A stretch of 64,000 nt of DNA from JAAYYM01 sp964638005. Lineage in GTDB: Bacteria; Bacillota; Clostridia; Lachnospirales; Lachnospiraceae. The stretch covers positions 43,398 to 107,397 of the forward strand of contig CAZWXS010000004.1 in assembly GCA_964638005.1 (NCBI GenBank), read 5' to 3'. This document shows positions 44,742-53,876 of this stretch, one piece after another. The notes below the pieces were generated by a model, which saw nothing but the letters and a program-made list of their open reading frames with translations, ran no database searches and had not been told where the DNA came from. The translations under genes were made by a program, and so were the position numbers. The first letter of the stretch is position 1; every line of letters begins with the position of its first letter.

Positions 44742-45472
44742 TTTGCAATCTGTTTTCCTTTTTCTATAAACTGCCGTACAAAGGGAGTTGCCGGAGTCTC
44801 ATAAATGTCCTGCGGCGTTCCGGTCTGCTCAATATGTCCTTCATTCATCACGACGATCCGGTCGGACAAATACTCTGCCTCCTCCTGATCATGCGTAATA
44901 TATATGAATGTCATATTTAACTGCTTCTGCAGGCGCTTGAGTTCCACCTGCATCTGCCTGCGCAGCTGCAGATCCAATGCCCCCAAAGGCTCATCCAGTA
45001 ATAATATCTTCGGGTTATTGATGACCGCACGGGCAATCGCTACCCTTTGCTTCTGTCCTCCTGAAAGTTCCTCCGGCTTTCTCTTCTCATAGTCCTTTAA
45101 TTGTACAAGTTCCAACACATCTTGAACCCGACGCTTTATTTCCGCCTTTGACACTCCCTTGATCTTCAATCCGTAGCCGATATTATTTTCCACATTCATA
45201 TGCGGAAACAAGGCATAGTTCTGAAATACGGTATTCACATTCCTCTCGTTCGGTTCCTTCAAGGTGACATCCTCTCCCTCCAGATACACCTTTCCTTCAT
45301 CTGCCTCAGTCAGACCCGCTATGATACGGATCGTAGTGGTCTTTCCGCAGCCGGACGGACCCAAAATCGTAATAAACTCTCCTTCATCTGCACGGATATC
45401 AATGCCTTTCAGCACCTGTACCCCATCAAAACTCTTCTTTAAATCCTTGATTTCCAAAATCGGATTGCCCAT
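44738..45472 (-). CDS. potA: Spermidine/putrescine ABC transporter ATPase, short form without TOBE domain
   Basis: 244 residues. Walker A GPSGCGKTTTIRII, signature LSGGQKQRVAIARA, Walker B LLLDEPLGALD and switch THDQEEA are intact. The protein ends right after the PATPFVRQFIEKGKQIAK segment, where PotA proteins normally continue another ~100 residues with the TOBE regulatory domain. The missing part is not encoded in the next frame: potB starts at the stop codon. The transporter is probably active but without TOBE-mediated regulation. It lies 19 bases behind the MFS gene. Confidence 0.9.
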   Translation of the reverse strand: MGNPILEIKDLKKSFDGVQVLKGIDIRADEGEFITILGPSGCGKTTTIRIIAGLTEADEGKVYLEGEDVTLKEPNERNVNTVFQNYALFPHMNVENNIGYGLKIKGVSKAEIKRRVQDVLELVQLKDYEKRKPEELSGGQKQRVAIARAVINNPKILLLDEPLGALDLQLRRQMQVELKRLQKQLNMTFIYITHDQEEAEYLSDRIVVMNEGHIEQTGTPQDIYETPATPFVRQFIEKGKQIAK

Positions 45473-45491
45473 TGACTATGTTCCTCTTCTT

Positions 45492-46739
45492 TCAAGCTTC
45501 TGTTGTCGTCTTCTGTATCGCAAAAAATGCAATCATCATCCCGATTACCGTAGCAATGCTGCCCACCGCCAGCATGCTGTTGACTCCGCGTGCATCTAAC
45601 AGCCAACCTCCAAGCAAACTTGCAGATACACCGCCGAGCGTAATTGCCCCGGTCACAAAGGCCTGCCCTTTGACCAGATCCTTCTGCGAAATTATTTGAT
45701 TTACATAATATATAGATGCAGGAATGAACAACGCATACGATGCAAACTGAAATATCTGTGCAACGTACAACATAAGCACGCTCGGTGCAAGCATCGTTAA
45801 GATTGCCTTGATCATAAAAAATACAAATGATGATTTCAGGATTGTCGAACATCTGACTTTCCTGACCATATAGGTAAAGAGTACCATACCGGGTAATTCG
45901 ATTGCCGCTGCCAGTCCGAGACCAAATCCCATATTCTTGGCATTTCCTCCGACATCCGTTGTAATCTGAATGAAATAATTGTTAATCATGCTATGCGACG
46001 TGAAAACAAATGCAATCGCAAGCAGCAATAAAAGAAATTGCTTATACTGCATGAAAAACGTAAGAACATTGCTTGCTTCTTTCTTTGTTTCTTCGATATC
46101 AATATCGATATGTTCCTGCATATCAGCTGCCGATATATATTCTGCCTTTGATTGAATTGGCCGGTTTTTCGTGAATGTATATACAAAAAAGATCAATATT
46201 GCAAAAAAACACACTGAAACGACCGGCGATGCCTCAGGTCCGAATCGTTCCACGAGAACACCTACAATATAAGAACAAACGGCAAATGCAACAGACCCCA
46301 GTCCTCTGGCAAATCCGAAGTTGATCTTGACACCCCTATTGATCAACTGCATCCCCAATGCACTGATCAGCGGCTGCAGTGAAAACAGAATCGTCAGTTC
46401 CAATACCAGCAGCACAGCGAGTACCGTCAACACGTCCGGAATAAAACATCTGACTGCTGTCAGCATACCTGCCGCAAGCGCTAAGAGCGCCGTCAGGTTT
46501 TTAAGAGAAATCTTCTTGGTCGTATCTGCATAGACCGCAATCATCGGCTGAAGAAATACGGCAAATATGTTCGCCAGTGCCAGCACAATTCCTATCTCAC
46601 TGTTATCAAATTTTCTGGAAAGAAGGAAAACCGAAGCAAAACTGTAGCTACTGCAAAAAATCGGCCAGTAGGAGCCTTGTATCGCTGCATACTTTGTTGT
46701 ATATCGGACTGCCTGCTGTTGTTCTGTCTGTTGTCTCAT
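45492..46739 (-). CDS. MFS transporter, LacY/NHS-like
   Basis: 415 residues with twelve predicted membrane helices. It looks like the sugar/nucleoside-symporter-like MFS group (AAIQGSYWPIFCSSYSFASV at the start, FDNSEIGIVLALANIFAVFL, and GVKINFGFARGLGSVAFAV in the middle). A long charged loop lies between the two halves (residues ~190-220). The substrate is not evident. It starts within a few bases of the end of the DUF2974 gene, and the pot operon follows after 19 bases, so it is co-transcribed with both. Confidence 0.82.
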   Translation of the reverse strand: MRQQTEQQQAVRYTTKYAAIQGSYWPIFCSSYSFASVFLLSRKFDNSEIGIVLALANIFAVFLQPMIAVYADTTKKISLKNLTALLALAAGMLTAVRCFIPDVLTVLAVLLVLELTILFSLQPLISALGMQLINRGVKINFGFARGLGSVAFAVCSYIVGVLVERFGPEASPVVSVCFFAILIFFVYTFTKNRPIQSKAEYISAADMQEHIDIDIEETKKEASNVLTFFMQYKQFLLLLLAIAFVFTSHSMINNYFIQITTDVGGNAKNMGFGLGLAAAIELPGMVLFTYMVRKVRCSTILKSSFVFFMIKAILTMLAPSVLMLYVAQIFQFASYALFIPASIYYVNQIISQKDLVKGQAFVTGAITLGGVSASLLGGWLLDARGVNSMLAVGSIATVIGMMIAFFAIQKTTTEA

Positions 46740-46741
46740 TT

Positions 46742-47911
46742 CTATTTTTCTGCCCCTTCACGAAGAATGATGTCTGCTTTATGAATCCCCAGTGCTTCCA
46801 AACCTGGCACCTTGACGGGCAGCGAACTTTCCTTCTTCAGTGTCTCTTTCATCTGTTGAAACAATACTTTCACTACCTGCTTTAGTATTTCCTTGGATTC
46901 ATCATCCATATCCTTAATTGCTGTAATAATGGCGTTGGCATGCTTACGTCTGTCGGCATTCAGATCAAGCAGCGTCTTGATATTGGCTGCTTCCACGACT
47001 CCGTACAACGTCTCGACAAATCCCTGCAGCTGCTCCTGATTCAAAGAACTGACCCATTGATTAAGTCCCTCATCCATGATCTTTGCTCCGATTCCGAGTC
47101 GATCCGTGCGCTTAAAATCATAACCGTCAATCAACCAGTTAAACGGATCGTGCTGCAATAATCCGACACTCTTGCAGTCGACTACCTCATAAGCCTCCTG
47201 CTGCTGCAGCAGCATACCTACCATCGAAGAGTGTGGCAACAGCTTATGAATCCTGTCGCGGACACTTGCATACTCCTCGCTTTGGAAGATTTCTTCACGG
47301 AATCCGGGACCGTCATGACTATAGATTCTGAGGATTCTGTCCTTTGCAGATTCCTTGCAGTGCATGGAAGCATAGACAGCCAGATTACCGCCCTTGGAAT
47401 GTCCGCCGACAATGAATTTTCCCGCAAACAGATCCGTTACACAATTCAAATATTGCAGCGCCTTTTCCTGTGCCGGAATCGGCGTGATAAATGCCATATT
47501 AAAGTCTTCCTTCCATCCGACCAGAGTCTCATCGGTACCACGAAATACCACATATACAGGGCCGTTTTCCAACAGACATGTAGTTGCGGAAAATTGCAGT
47601 TCCCATGCCGAATCTATGATATTGACATGAAAATTCACCTTCATGCGTCCGAATCTCTTGCTCTTTCGCATCGCATCAAACAACGCCCTGTTATCCTTTG
47701 CATATCTCTCATCCGAAAAAAGCTTCTCAAACTCCGGATGTGCTTCTATCTCCCTGAGAGATACCGCGCGCTCATTGCCTACACTCGGCACAATCTCATC
47801 AAATTTTAAATAAGAGAACTGAGACAGGATCAGCGAATCCACGTCGCAAAACGCTCTCTCATCCATCTTCTCATCGCCCGATTCCTTCAGATAATCTATA
47901 ATATTCTTCAT
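46742..47911 (-). CDS. DUF2974-type serine hydrolase
   Basis: About 389 residues. An alpha/beta-hydrolase-like protein of the Mbeg1/DUF2974 group. The nucleophile elbow is GGHSKGGNLAVYA (G-x-S-x-G), preceded by VYVVFRGTDETLVGWKEDFNM, which is typical of lipase-fold proteins; an Asp/His pair could complete the triad (YSHDGPGF). No signal peptide, so it probably acts in the cytoplasm on an unknown ester. ATG 47911 is seven bases after GGAGG and is preferred to the ATG eight codons upstream. First gene of the eight-gene run ending in hflX. Confidence 0.85.
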   Translation of the reverse strand: MKNIIDYLKESGDEKMDERAFCDVDSLILSQFSYLKFDEIVPSVGNERAVSLREIEAHPEFEKLFSDERYAKDNRALFDAMRKSKRFGRMKVNFHVNIIDSAWELQFSATTCLLENGPVYVVFRGTDETLVGWKEDFNMAFITPIPAQEKALQYLNCVTDLFAGKFIVGGHSKGGNLAVYASMHCKESAKDRILRIYSHDGPGFREEIFQSEEYASVRDRIHKLLPHSSMVGMLLQQQEAYEVVDCKSVGLLQHDPFNWLIDGYDFKRTDRLGIGAKIMDEGLNQWVSSLNQEQLQGFVETLYGVVEAANIKTLLDLNADRRKHANAIITAIKDMDDESKEILKQVVKVLFQQMKETLKKESSLPVKVPGLEALGIHKADIILREGAEK

Positions 47912-48002
47912 TTGGCACCTCCCGATGCTTTTCATAAAATATTCCTACTCCTACAGTATACTAATCTAAAAAATTTATAGCAATAAAAGAATTATAAATT
48001 AT

Positions 48003-48031
48003 TTGGAAAACCGCATGGGATGTGCTATATT
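48003..48031 (+). promoter_or_regulatory. Promoter of the orphan metal-type ABC ATPase
   Basis: TTGGAA (48003-48008), 17-base spacer, TATATT (48026-48031). Confidence 0.65.
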
Positions 48032-48049
48032 AGTATAGACGCTTCATCA

Positions 48050-48064
48050 TTGATTATGAATCAA
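48050..48064. promoter_or_regulatory. Palindrome TTGATT-ATG-AATCAA, candidate operator
   Basis: Perfect six-base arms around ATG, placed just after the expected transcription start of the metal-type ATPase gene. Fur/Zur-type sites have similar symmetry, but the match is not specific enough to name a regulator. Confidence 0.4.
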
Positions 48065-48084
48065 GAATGTGAGATGTGACAAGT

Positions 48085-48819
48085 ATGCCATTATTAACCT
48101 GTAAGGATATCACTGTTAAATATGAAAACCAAATCGTCATCTCAGGCTTAAGTCTGGAAATCAACGAAGGGGATTATCTGTGCATCGTCGGCGACAACGG
48201 TACCGGCAAGACCACCCTGCTCAAAGCAATGCTGGGATTAAAAAATGTACATTCCGGAACCATTTCTTTTGACGCATCCATGAGCCGCAACGAAATCGGC
48301 TATATCTCCCAGCAAAATGACATCAATCGTGATTTTCCTGCTTCTGTTAATGAAGTTGTACTGTCCGGCTGTCTGAATAAGCACGGTCTCGCACCGCTAT
48401 ATACGCATGCCGAAAAAGCTGCCGCCATTGAAGTTATGGAGAAACTGGGAGTCGAAGCAATCCGAACAAAATGCTTTCAGGATCTGTCCGGCGGACAGCA
48501 AAGACGTGTACTGCTGGCAAGAGCCATGATGGCTTCTTCAAGAATACTGTTTCTCGATGAGCCTGTAGCTGCGTTGGATCCGATTGCTACGGCCGACTTC
48601 TATCAATTACTCAATCTGTTGCGAACGGATGGCCTGACCATCATCATGGTGTCACATGACATCCACAGCTCCATCCATAATGCATCCCATATCCTGCATC
48701 TTTCTGCAGATTCCTATTTCTTTGGCACGACTGCAGATTACATCGCCAGCAGCTTCGGTCAGACATACCTTGGCGATCAGGGAATCTGCCGCGAATGTCA
48801 CCATACACTCGCTCACTGA
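48085..48819 (+). CDS. Metal-type (ZnuC-like) ABC transporter ATPase, without adjacent permease
   Basis: About 244 residues. Walker A GDNGTGKTTLLKAM, Q-loop YISQQNDINRDFPASV (the Q-x5-x-FP pattern of zinc/manganese ATPases), signature LSGGQQRRVLLARAM, Walker B ILFLDEPVAALD, and switch VSHDIHSS. Neither a permease nor a binding protein lies next to it; the 3' end overlaps the convergent lepB by seven bases. It must work with membrane partners encoded elsewhere. The frame also has an in-frame GTG at 48076; ATG 48085 is used but neither start has a strong ribosome binding site. Confidence 0.82.
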   Translation: MPLLTCKDITVKYENQIVISGLSLEINEGDYLCIVGDNGTGKTTLLKAMLGLKNVHSGTISFDASMSRNEIGYISQQNDINRDFPASVNEVVLSGCLNKHGLAPLYTHAEKAAAIEVMEKLGVEAIRTKCFQDLSGGQQRRVLLARAMMASSRILFLDEPVAALDPIATADFYQLLNLLRTDGLTIIMVSHDIHSSIHNASHILHLSADSYFFGTTADYIASSFGQTYLGDQGICRECHHTLAH

Positions 48820-49370
48820 TCCATTCTCTGGATGCTGGGGAAGTATTTCAACACCGCTTTTCCTACGATCTTGTCTCTATATACAAAAGGATTGTTCCAA
48901 TATCTCGAATCTGCAGAGTTATTTCTGTTATCTCCCATCATAAAATATGCATCCTCCGGTATCGTAACAGGCCCAAAATCGCCTACCGGCACAACCCGCA
49001 GATACGGCTCCTCGAGCGATGCCTCACTGCCGTCTATGTAGATCTTTCCGTCCTTCATTTCCAATGTCTCACCCGGCATGCCGATGATTCTCTTGATAAA
49101 CAGCTGTTTCTCATCATCCGGGAATTTGAACATCACGATATCTCCGCGTTCCGGATCCTCCTTGATATATGCCAGGCGGCTTCCGAATACCCTGTCTCCG
49201 GTCATGATCGTCGTCTCCATAGAAGCTGTCGGTATCGTTGCATTGACGATAATGAACATGTTCAGTATGACCGCAAACACCACTGCTACTTCTATTACTA
49301 TGATCCACTCCATGATTTCGCTTTTCCATGAAGTCTTCTTTTCTGTTTTCTTCTGTTTGGAATTCTCCAT
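48813..49370 (-). CDS. lepB: Signal peptidase I
   Basis: About 185 residues. A type I signal peptidase with one N-terminal membrane anchor (IMEWIIVIEVAVVFAVILN). The catalytic Ser lies in IPTASMETTIMTGDRVF, and the Lys in box D, KQLFIKRIIGMPGETLEM. GDNRNNSADSRYW is box E. It cleaves signal peptides outside the membrane, serving exported proteins such as the SH3-repeat protein. ATG 49370 lies about six bases after GAAGGGA; an ATG six codons upstream is the alternative. Confidence 0.95.
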   Translation of the reverse strand: MENSKQKKTEKKTSWKSEIMEWIIVIEVAVVFAVILNMFIIVNATIPTASMETTIMTGDRVFGSRLAYIKEDPERGDIVMFKFPDDEKQLFIKRIIGMPGETLEMKDGKIYIDGSEASLEEPYLRVVPVGDFGPVTIPEDAYFMMGDNRNNSADSRYWNNPFVYRDKIVGKAVLKYFPSIQRMDQ

Positions 49371-49448
49371 CCTGTTTCCCTTCAACATTTCACTCTGATT
49401 TGGTACTGCATAACACGATTCAGTATAGTATAAAACTAAGCAAATTGC

Positions 49449-49463
49449 AAACCTTACAGGTTT
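49449..49463. promoter_or_regulatory. Palindrome AAACCT-TAC-AGGTTT touching the -35 of the acylation operon
   Basis: Perfect six-base arms whose last two bases are part of the -35 hexamer. A repressor bound here would block the promoter. No regulator is known. Confidence 0.4.
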
Positions 49464-49490
49464 GACATCACACTATGATTATAGTACAAT
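49462..49490 (+). promoter_or_regulatory. Promoter of the MBOAT/SGNH/AT3 operon
   Basis: TTGACA (49462-49467), 17-base spacer, TACAAT (49485-49490), and TATGGAGG just before the MBOAT ATG. Confidence 0.8.
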
Positions 49491-49526
49491 GACAAAAGCG
49501 TAAAATAACCCGTATGGAGGTACAAT

Positions 49527-50984
49527 ATGCTCTTTAATTCCATACCATTCCTAATATTTTTTCCGCTTGTCGTGCTGCTGTATTTTCTGATTCCTTATAG
49601 GTTCAGAACAATATGGCTTCTTTTGGTCAGTTACTACTATTACATGTACCTGGATCCCAAATATGCGCTGTTTCTCGTTGCCTCGACCCTGATCACCTAC
49701 TTTGGCGGGCGGTTTGTAGCAGCGGCCGATACACAAAGGAAAAAGAAGCTGTTCGTCGCACTCAGCGTCGTACTGAATCTTTTCTTTCTGATCTTTTTCA
49801 AATATGCCAATTTCCTGACCGATACCTGCAGCGGACTGCTGGCTCTGCTTGGTGTACAATATGAGCCTGCAAAGCTTAACCTGATCCTTCCGGTCGGTAT
49901 TTCCTTCTATACATTCCAGTCACTGTCCTATATCATCGACAGCTACAGGGGCGAGGTGAAGACAGAAAAGAACATCATCAAATATGCTCTGTTCGTATCC
50001 TTCTTCCCCAATATCCTAGCCGGCCCTATTGAGCGAAGCAAAAATCTCCTGCATCAGTTTGATGAAAAGCATGACTTTGACTATGAACGTGTCAGAGATG
50101 GCCTGATACTCATGCTTTGGGGCTATTTTCAGAAGGTTGTGATCGAAGCCAGATTGTCAATATTGACTGATATGGTCTATGGCAATTTCAAAGAATATAC
50201 AGGTATAACACTTGTTATCGGAATATTTTTCTATGGATTTAAAATTTATTGTGATTTCGCAAGCTATTCCAACATCGCCATCGGTGCCGCTAAGGTCATG
50301 GGCTTTACCCTGATGACGAATTTCAAACAGCCTTTCTTCTCGAGAAATGTGAAGGAATTCTGGCGCAGATGGCATATTTCACTGAATACATGGTTCGTAG
50401 ACTATCTGTATATCCCAATGGGAGGAAGCAGAGTTCCCAAATGGCGTAAGTATTTCAATACAATGGTTGTATTTTTGGCAAGCGGCATGTGGCACGGTGC
50501 AAGCCTGACCTATATTATGTGGGGTGCTACCAACGGCATCTTCCAGATTGCAGGTGATCTGCTGAAGCCTGTCCGCAGAAAATGCTGTGCATTGCTTCAT
50601 TATGATTTCAGCAACCGCTTCGGAAAAGCATTACAGATTGCATTTACCTTTATCTTATTCCATATATCATTGGTCTTCTTTGTATCCGGCTCAATTACAG
50701 ATGCATTTGAAATCTTCGGCCGTATGTTCACCGACTTCAGTCTGCTCCCGTTAATCGACGGCACGCTGTATACACTTGGACTCGGCGTTTCCAACTTCTA
50801 CATCCTGCTGTTTTCGCTTGTGATCCTGCTGATCGTAGATCTGGTACAGGAGAAGAAGGAAGCCTTTGCCTACCTTGCTGCCAAACCGTTCGTGGTACGT
50901 TGGGCATTTTATTATCTCTTGATCGGTATGGTATTATTATCCTGTAATCTGTCGACACAGGAATTCTTATATATGAATTTTTAG
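49527..50984 (+). CDS. MBOAT-family membrane O-acyltransferase (AlgI/DltB-like)
   Basis: 485 residues with about ten membrane helices. Characteristic motifs: LILPVGISFYTFQSLSYIID, GPIERSKNLLHQF, and YIPMGGSRVPKWRKYFNT followed by the catalytic-type His in FLASGMWHGASLTY. These enzymes move an acyl (often acetyl) group across the membrane to an extracellular acceptor. It is first in a three-gene operon with an SGNH-type protein and an AT3 acyltransferase, the usual partners for modifying a surface polysaccharide or teichoic acid. No dltA or dltC is present, so D-alanylation is unlikely. Confidence 0.92.
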   Translation: MLFNSIPFLIFFPLVVLLYFLIPYRFRTIWLLLVSYYYYMYLDPKYALFLVASTLITYFGGRFVAAADTQRKKKLFVALSVVLNLFFLIFFKYANFLTDTCSGLLALLGVQYEPAKLNLILPVGISFYTFQSLSYIIDSYRGEVKTEKNIIKYALFVSFFPNILAGPIERSKNLLHQFDEKHDFDYERVRDGLILMLWGYFQKVVIEARLSILTDMVYGNFKEYTGITLVIGIFFYGFKIYCDFASYSNIAIGAAKVMGFTLMTNFKQPFFSRNVKEFWRRWHISLNTWFVDYLYIPMGGSRVPKWRKYFNTMVVFLASGMWHGASLTYIMWGATNGIFQIAGDLLKPVRRKCCALLHYDFSNRFGKALQIAFTFILFHISLVFFVSGSITDAFEIFGRMFTDFSLLPLIDGTLYTLGLGVSNFYILLFSLVILLIVDLVQEKKEAFAYLAAKPFVVRWAFYYLLIGMVLLSCNLSTQEFLYMNF

Positions 50985-50992
50985 GAGCCTAC

Positions 50993-51976
50993 ATGAAAAA
51001 GTCTGTCGGAAAGTTTTTCTTAAAATGCATACTGGCAACATTCCCGTTAGTGGTATTATGTCTCTATACCGCTCTCTTTCCGTTTGGCTATATGGATGAA
51101 GAATATCCATCCTGGAAGTATCAAAAGGATATGGCAATGACCGGACCGGCATACGATACCTTGATACTCGGCGATTCTACGGCTAAGGCCGGACTGATCC
51201 CGAACAACCTCAGCAGCAATGTCATCAATCTGTCCATGGGCGGCGCAACCCCGATTGAGATTTATTATACGCTGGAACGCTACCTCGCTTCTCATGAAGC
51301 ACCCGAAAATGCATTGATCATGTTCACGCCTTATCATTATTCATTTCTGGATAATTTCTGGCAAAGAACCATGTACTTTAATTACTTTGACTCTCGAGAA
51401 ACTCTTGAGGTCTTTCGGAATGCTCATGCCGTTTCGGAAACAGCTGTCCTAACAGACGGTTATTTCATTGATTTGATGAGCTACCGGCTGAGACTGCCCA
51501 ATAAGTATCTGCCTGCCATGTATAACAGCGGTCTCATCGGACGGCGTACCACCAATGAAGCCATCTACAATGAAATCGCATCTAACCGCGGCCAATACTA
51601 TTTCGGCACGGCAGACGGCTGCTCCGATCATAATTATGAATCCAATTATACCGCACTGAATCTGTCTCCGATCGTCGATCTGTATATGCGCAAGCTATTG
51701 GATCTGTGTGTAGAGAACAACATCCATGTCGTATTGGAACAGGCTCCGATGAACACTGCCTCATACAGCCTTCTGAATGAAAATTACGTAACAGAATATA
51801 CCGCATATATGGAACTGCTGCAACAGGATTATCCGGAAATCATGATTGATACCATCATTGCACACTATGAAGACGCATATTTTGGCGATGCCTCTCATTT
51901 GAATGAAAAGGGTGCCGTTCGATTCACAGAGGAAATCCTGACAGAATACCCGGAACTCTTTACGCCGCAAAACTAA
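50993..51976 (+). CDS. SGNH-hydrolase-like, membrane-anchored partner of the MBOAT protein
   Basis: 327 residues. A single N-terminal membrane helix (FFLKCILATFPLVVLCLYTA) exposes the rest outside. The SGNH block I is LILGDSTAKAGLIPN (Gly-Asp-Ser), and the Asp/His pair is in FGDASHLNEKGAVRF near the C-terminus. Partners like DltD, AlgX or PatB take the acyl group from MBOAT proteins and transfer it to the polymer, which I infer here. It starts eight bases after the MBOAT stop. Confidence 0.85.
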   Translation: MKKSVGKFFLKCILATFPLVVLCLYTALFPFGYMDEEYPSWKYQKDMAMTGPAYDTLILGDSTAKAGLIPNNLSSNVINLSMGGATPIEIYYTLERYLASHEAPENALIMFTPYHYSFLDNFWQRTMYFNYFDSRETLEVFRNAHAVSETAVLTDGYFIDLMSYRLRLPNKYLPAMYNSGLIGRRTTNEAIYNEIASNRGQYYFGTADGCSDHNYESNYTALNLSPIVDLYMRKLLDLCVENNIHVVLEQAPMNTASYSLLNENYVTEYTAYMELLQQDYPEIMIDTIIAHYEDAYFGDASHLNEKGAVRFTEEILTEYPELFTPQN

Positions 51977-51989
51977 GGAGGCTGCCCAT

Positions 51990-53186
51990 ATGGCAAAAAG
52001 AATTTCCTATATAGACGGCATGCGCGGAATCGCATGTATCCTCGTATTTGTCAATCATTTTTTGATGGCGTTTTTCCCTGCTTCCTATCTGGGTGGTGAT
52101 ACTGTCTCACACATCCCGGGCGGATTGGACACACGATATGCTGTTGCTCCGATCTCGGCACTGACCAACGGCAACTTCTGGGTCTGCGTCTTTTTGATCC
52201 TGAGTGCTTATGTCCTCAGCTGCAAAATCTTGCAAAATGCCGATTCCGAGCATGCGCTTGACAGCATTTCAGGCAGTTTCCTAAAACGTTATTTCCGGCT
52301 GTTCCTGCCGGTTTTCTTTGTCTGTGTCTTGATCTTTTTGATGTCCAGGCTCGGACTCTTTTTCAACAATACGGCAGCCATGATCACCGGCTCTTCCCTG
52401 ATGACGGGACGTTATGAATATCCTTTGTCACTTCGCGAACTCTTCTCATCCTCCTTTGCACGGATCTGGTTCAAGGCAGATGAAACCTTCTCCAACTCCT
52501 TTTGGATGTTAAGCACACTGTTTCTGGGAGGTTTTCTGTCCAGCATCCTCAGCATCATGGCTGGCAGACGCAATCGCAGAATGCTGGTATTATATGGTTT
52601 CTTTGCTTTGATTTTTATACACCTCGACAGCCTGTACCTTTCCTTTGTACTCGGAACAGCGCTAGCATACATCACCATACGCTGCACAGACAGATGGAAT
52701 GCATATAAGGACTCCGTCCTCGGCAGGGTTCTGTCCGTCGCCATGTTATGCATGGGATTCTTCCTCGGCGGTTATCCTTCAGGAGTTGCCGCACCGGAAA
52801 ATATTTACCGTTTTCTGAATCATCTGCCTGAAACGCTGACCCCCTACAAGTTCTATCACATCCTTGGTGCTTGCCTGTTGACGGCAGGTATTCTGGGGCT
52901 TTCCAAGATACAGCTGGCACTTTCCGTCCGTCCCATCAGATTTCTCGGAAACATTTCTTTTGCTGTTTATTTGTTAAATCTTCCTTTAATATTTTCTCTG
53001 TCATCCGGCATGCTGATTTGGTTGAACACCACCGGAATCTGCAGTGATTATCTGCTTTGCAGTCTCATTGTATTTTTGACATCTACCGTTACTTTATTAT
53101 TACTTTCCTACTTATTCTATCGTTTCATAGAGCCCGTCTGCAATAAAATCACCGATGTTATTGTATCTTTTTTCATACGTGCTTGA
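51990..53186 (+). CDS. Acyltransferase family 3 (OafA-like) membrane protein
   Basis: 398 residues with about ten membrane helices. Starts with ISYIDGMRGIACILVFVNHF, matching the RGIA...H start of the acyltransferase-3 family; the His and Arg are the usual conserved pair. Such enzymes O-acetylate sugars of surface glycans. It follows the SGNH gene by 13 bases. Two acyltransferase systems in one operon suggest either two acceptor sites or a chain of transfer steps. Confidence 0.88.
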   Translation: MAKRISYIDGMRGIACILVFVNHFLMAFFPASYLGGDTVSHIPGGLDTRYAVAPISALTNGNFWVCVFLILSAYVLSCKILQNADSEHALDSISGSFLKRYFRLFLPVFFVCVLIFLMSRLGLFFNNTAAMITGSSLMTGRYEYPLSLRELFSSSFARIWFKADETFSNSFWMLSTLFLGGFLSSILSIMAGRRNRRMLVLYGFFALIFIHLDSLYLSFVLGTALAYITIRCTDRWNAYKDSVLGRVLSVAMLCMGFFLGGYPSGVAAPENIYRFLNHLPETLTPYKFYHILGACLLTAGILGLSKIQLALSVRPIRFLGNISFAVYLLNLPLIFSLSSGMLIWLNTTGICSDYLLCSLIVFLTSTVTLLLLSYLFYRFIEPVCNKITDVIVSFFIRA

Positions 53187-53259
53187 TTTCCTATTGTAAA
53201 AGTATGAATTTCATGTATACTATTGGGAAATCAAAGAATTACCCGAAGGGAGCAACGAT

Positions 53260-53835
53260 ATGAAAAAGAAACAATCTACCAAATTCATTGTAACGGCGGC
53301 TTTACTCGCAGCATTTTCCTGTGTCGCCACCATGATCATCAAAATACCGACACCGACCTTTGGCTATATCCATTTGGGTGATGCTCTGGTATTGTTATGC
53401 GGTATCATACTCGGACCATTTTACGGCGGGCTTGCGGCAGGCATCGGTTCGATGCTCGCAGACATCTTCTCCGGATATGCATCATTTGCCTTTGCCACGC
53501 TGATTATCAAGGCCGGTACTGCCACTATCGCTGCACTGCTCTTCAAGGGGCTTAAGAGACTGTTCCATACGGATAAAGCTTCCTCCAAGTATCTATGTCT
53601 GGCCATCTCAGGCGCTGTCGCGGAGTCCTTTATGGTAATCGGTTACTTCGTATTTGAAATTTTTTTGATGATGTTAGCAAGCGGTTCTTTTAATCATACT
53701 TCATTTGCAGCAGGAATCACTTCCTCTGCCACAGGCATACCTTTTAACATTGTACAGGGGGTTGTCGGCATTATCATTACGCTGATCCTCTTACCGATTC
53801 TGGAGCGTATCATTAAAATGGAGCCGGACTGCTGA
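53260..53835 (+). CDS. ECF transporter S component, HmpT/PF07155-like
   Basis: 191 residues, six membrane helices. Motifs TFGYIHLGDALVLLCGIILG and GGLAAGIGSMLADIFSGY are typical of the HmpT/DUF1393 branch of S components. It uses shared ECF ATPases and EcfT encoded elsewhere (the set at 25-28 kb is dedicated to its own S component). The vitamin bound is not evident. ATG after AAGGGAG. It has its own promoter (TATACT near 53217) and a terminator that overlaps its stop codon. Confidence 0.85.
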   Translation: MKKKQSTKFIVTAALLAAFSCVATMIIKIPTPTFGYIHLGDALVLLCGIILGPFYGGLAAGIGSMLADIFSGYASFAFATLIIKAGTATIAALLFKGLKRLFHTDKASSKYLCLAISGAVAESFMVIGYFVFEIFLMMLASGSFNHTSFAAGITSSATGIPFNIVQGVVGIIITLILLPILERIIKMEPDC

Positions 53836-53848
53836 TGCAGTCGGCTCC
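53820..53848 (+). terminator. Terminator overlapping the end of the ECF S gene
   Basis: Arms GGAGCCGGACTGC and GCAGTCGGCTCC with one bulge, followed by GTTTTCTG. The TGA stop lies in the loop. Confidence 0.75.
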
Positions 53849-53876
53849 GTTTTCTGTATAATATTCTCTTTTAATT

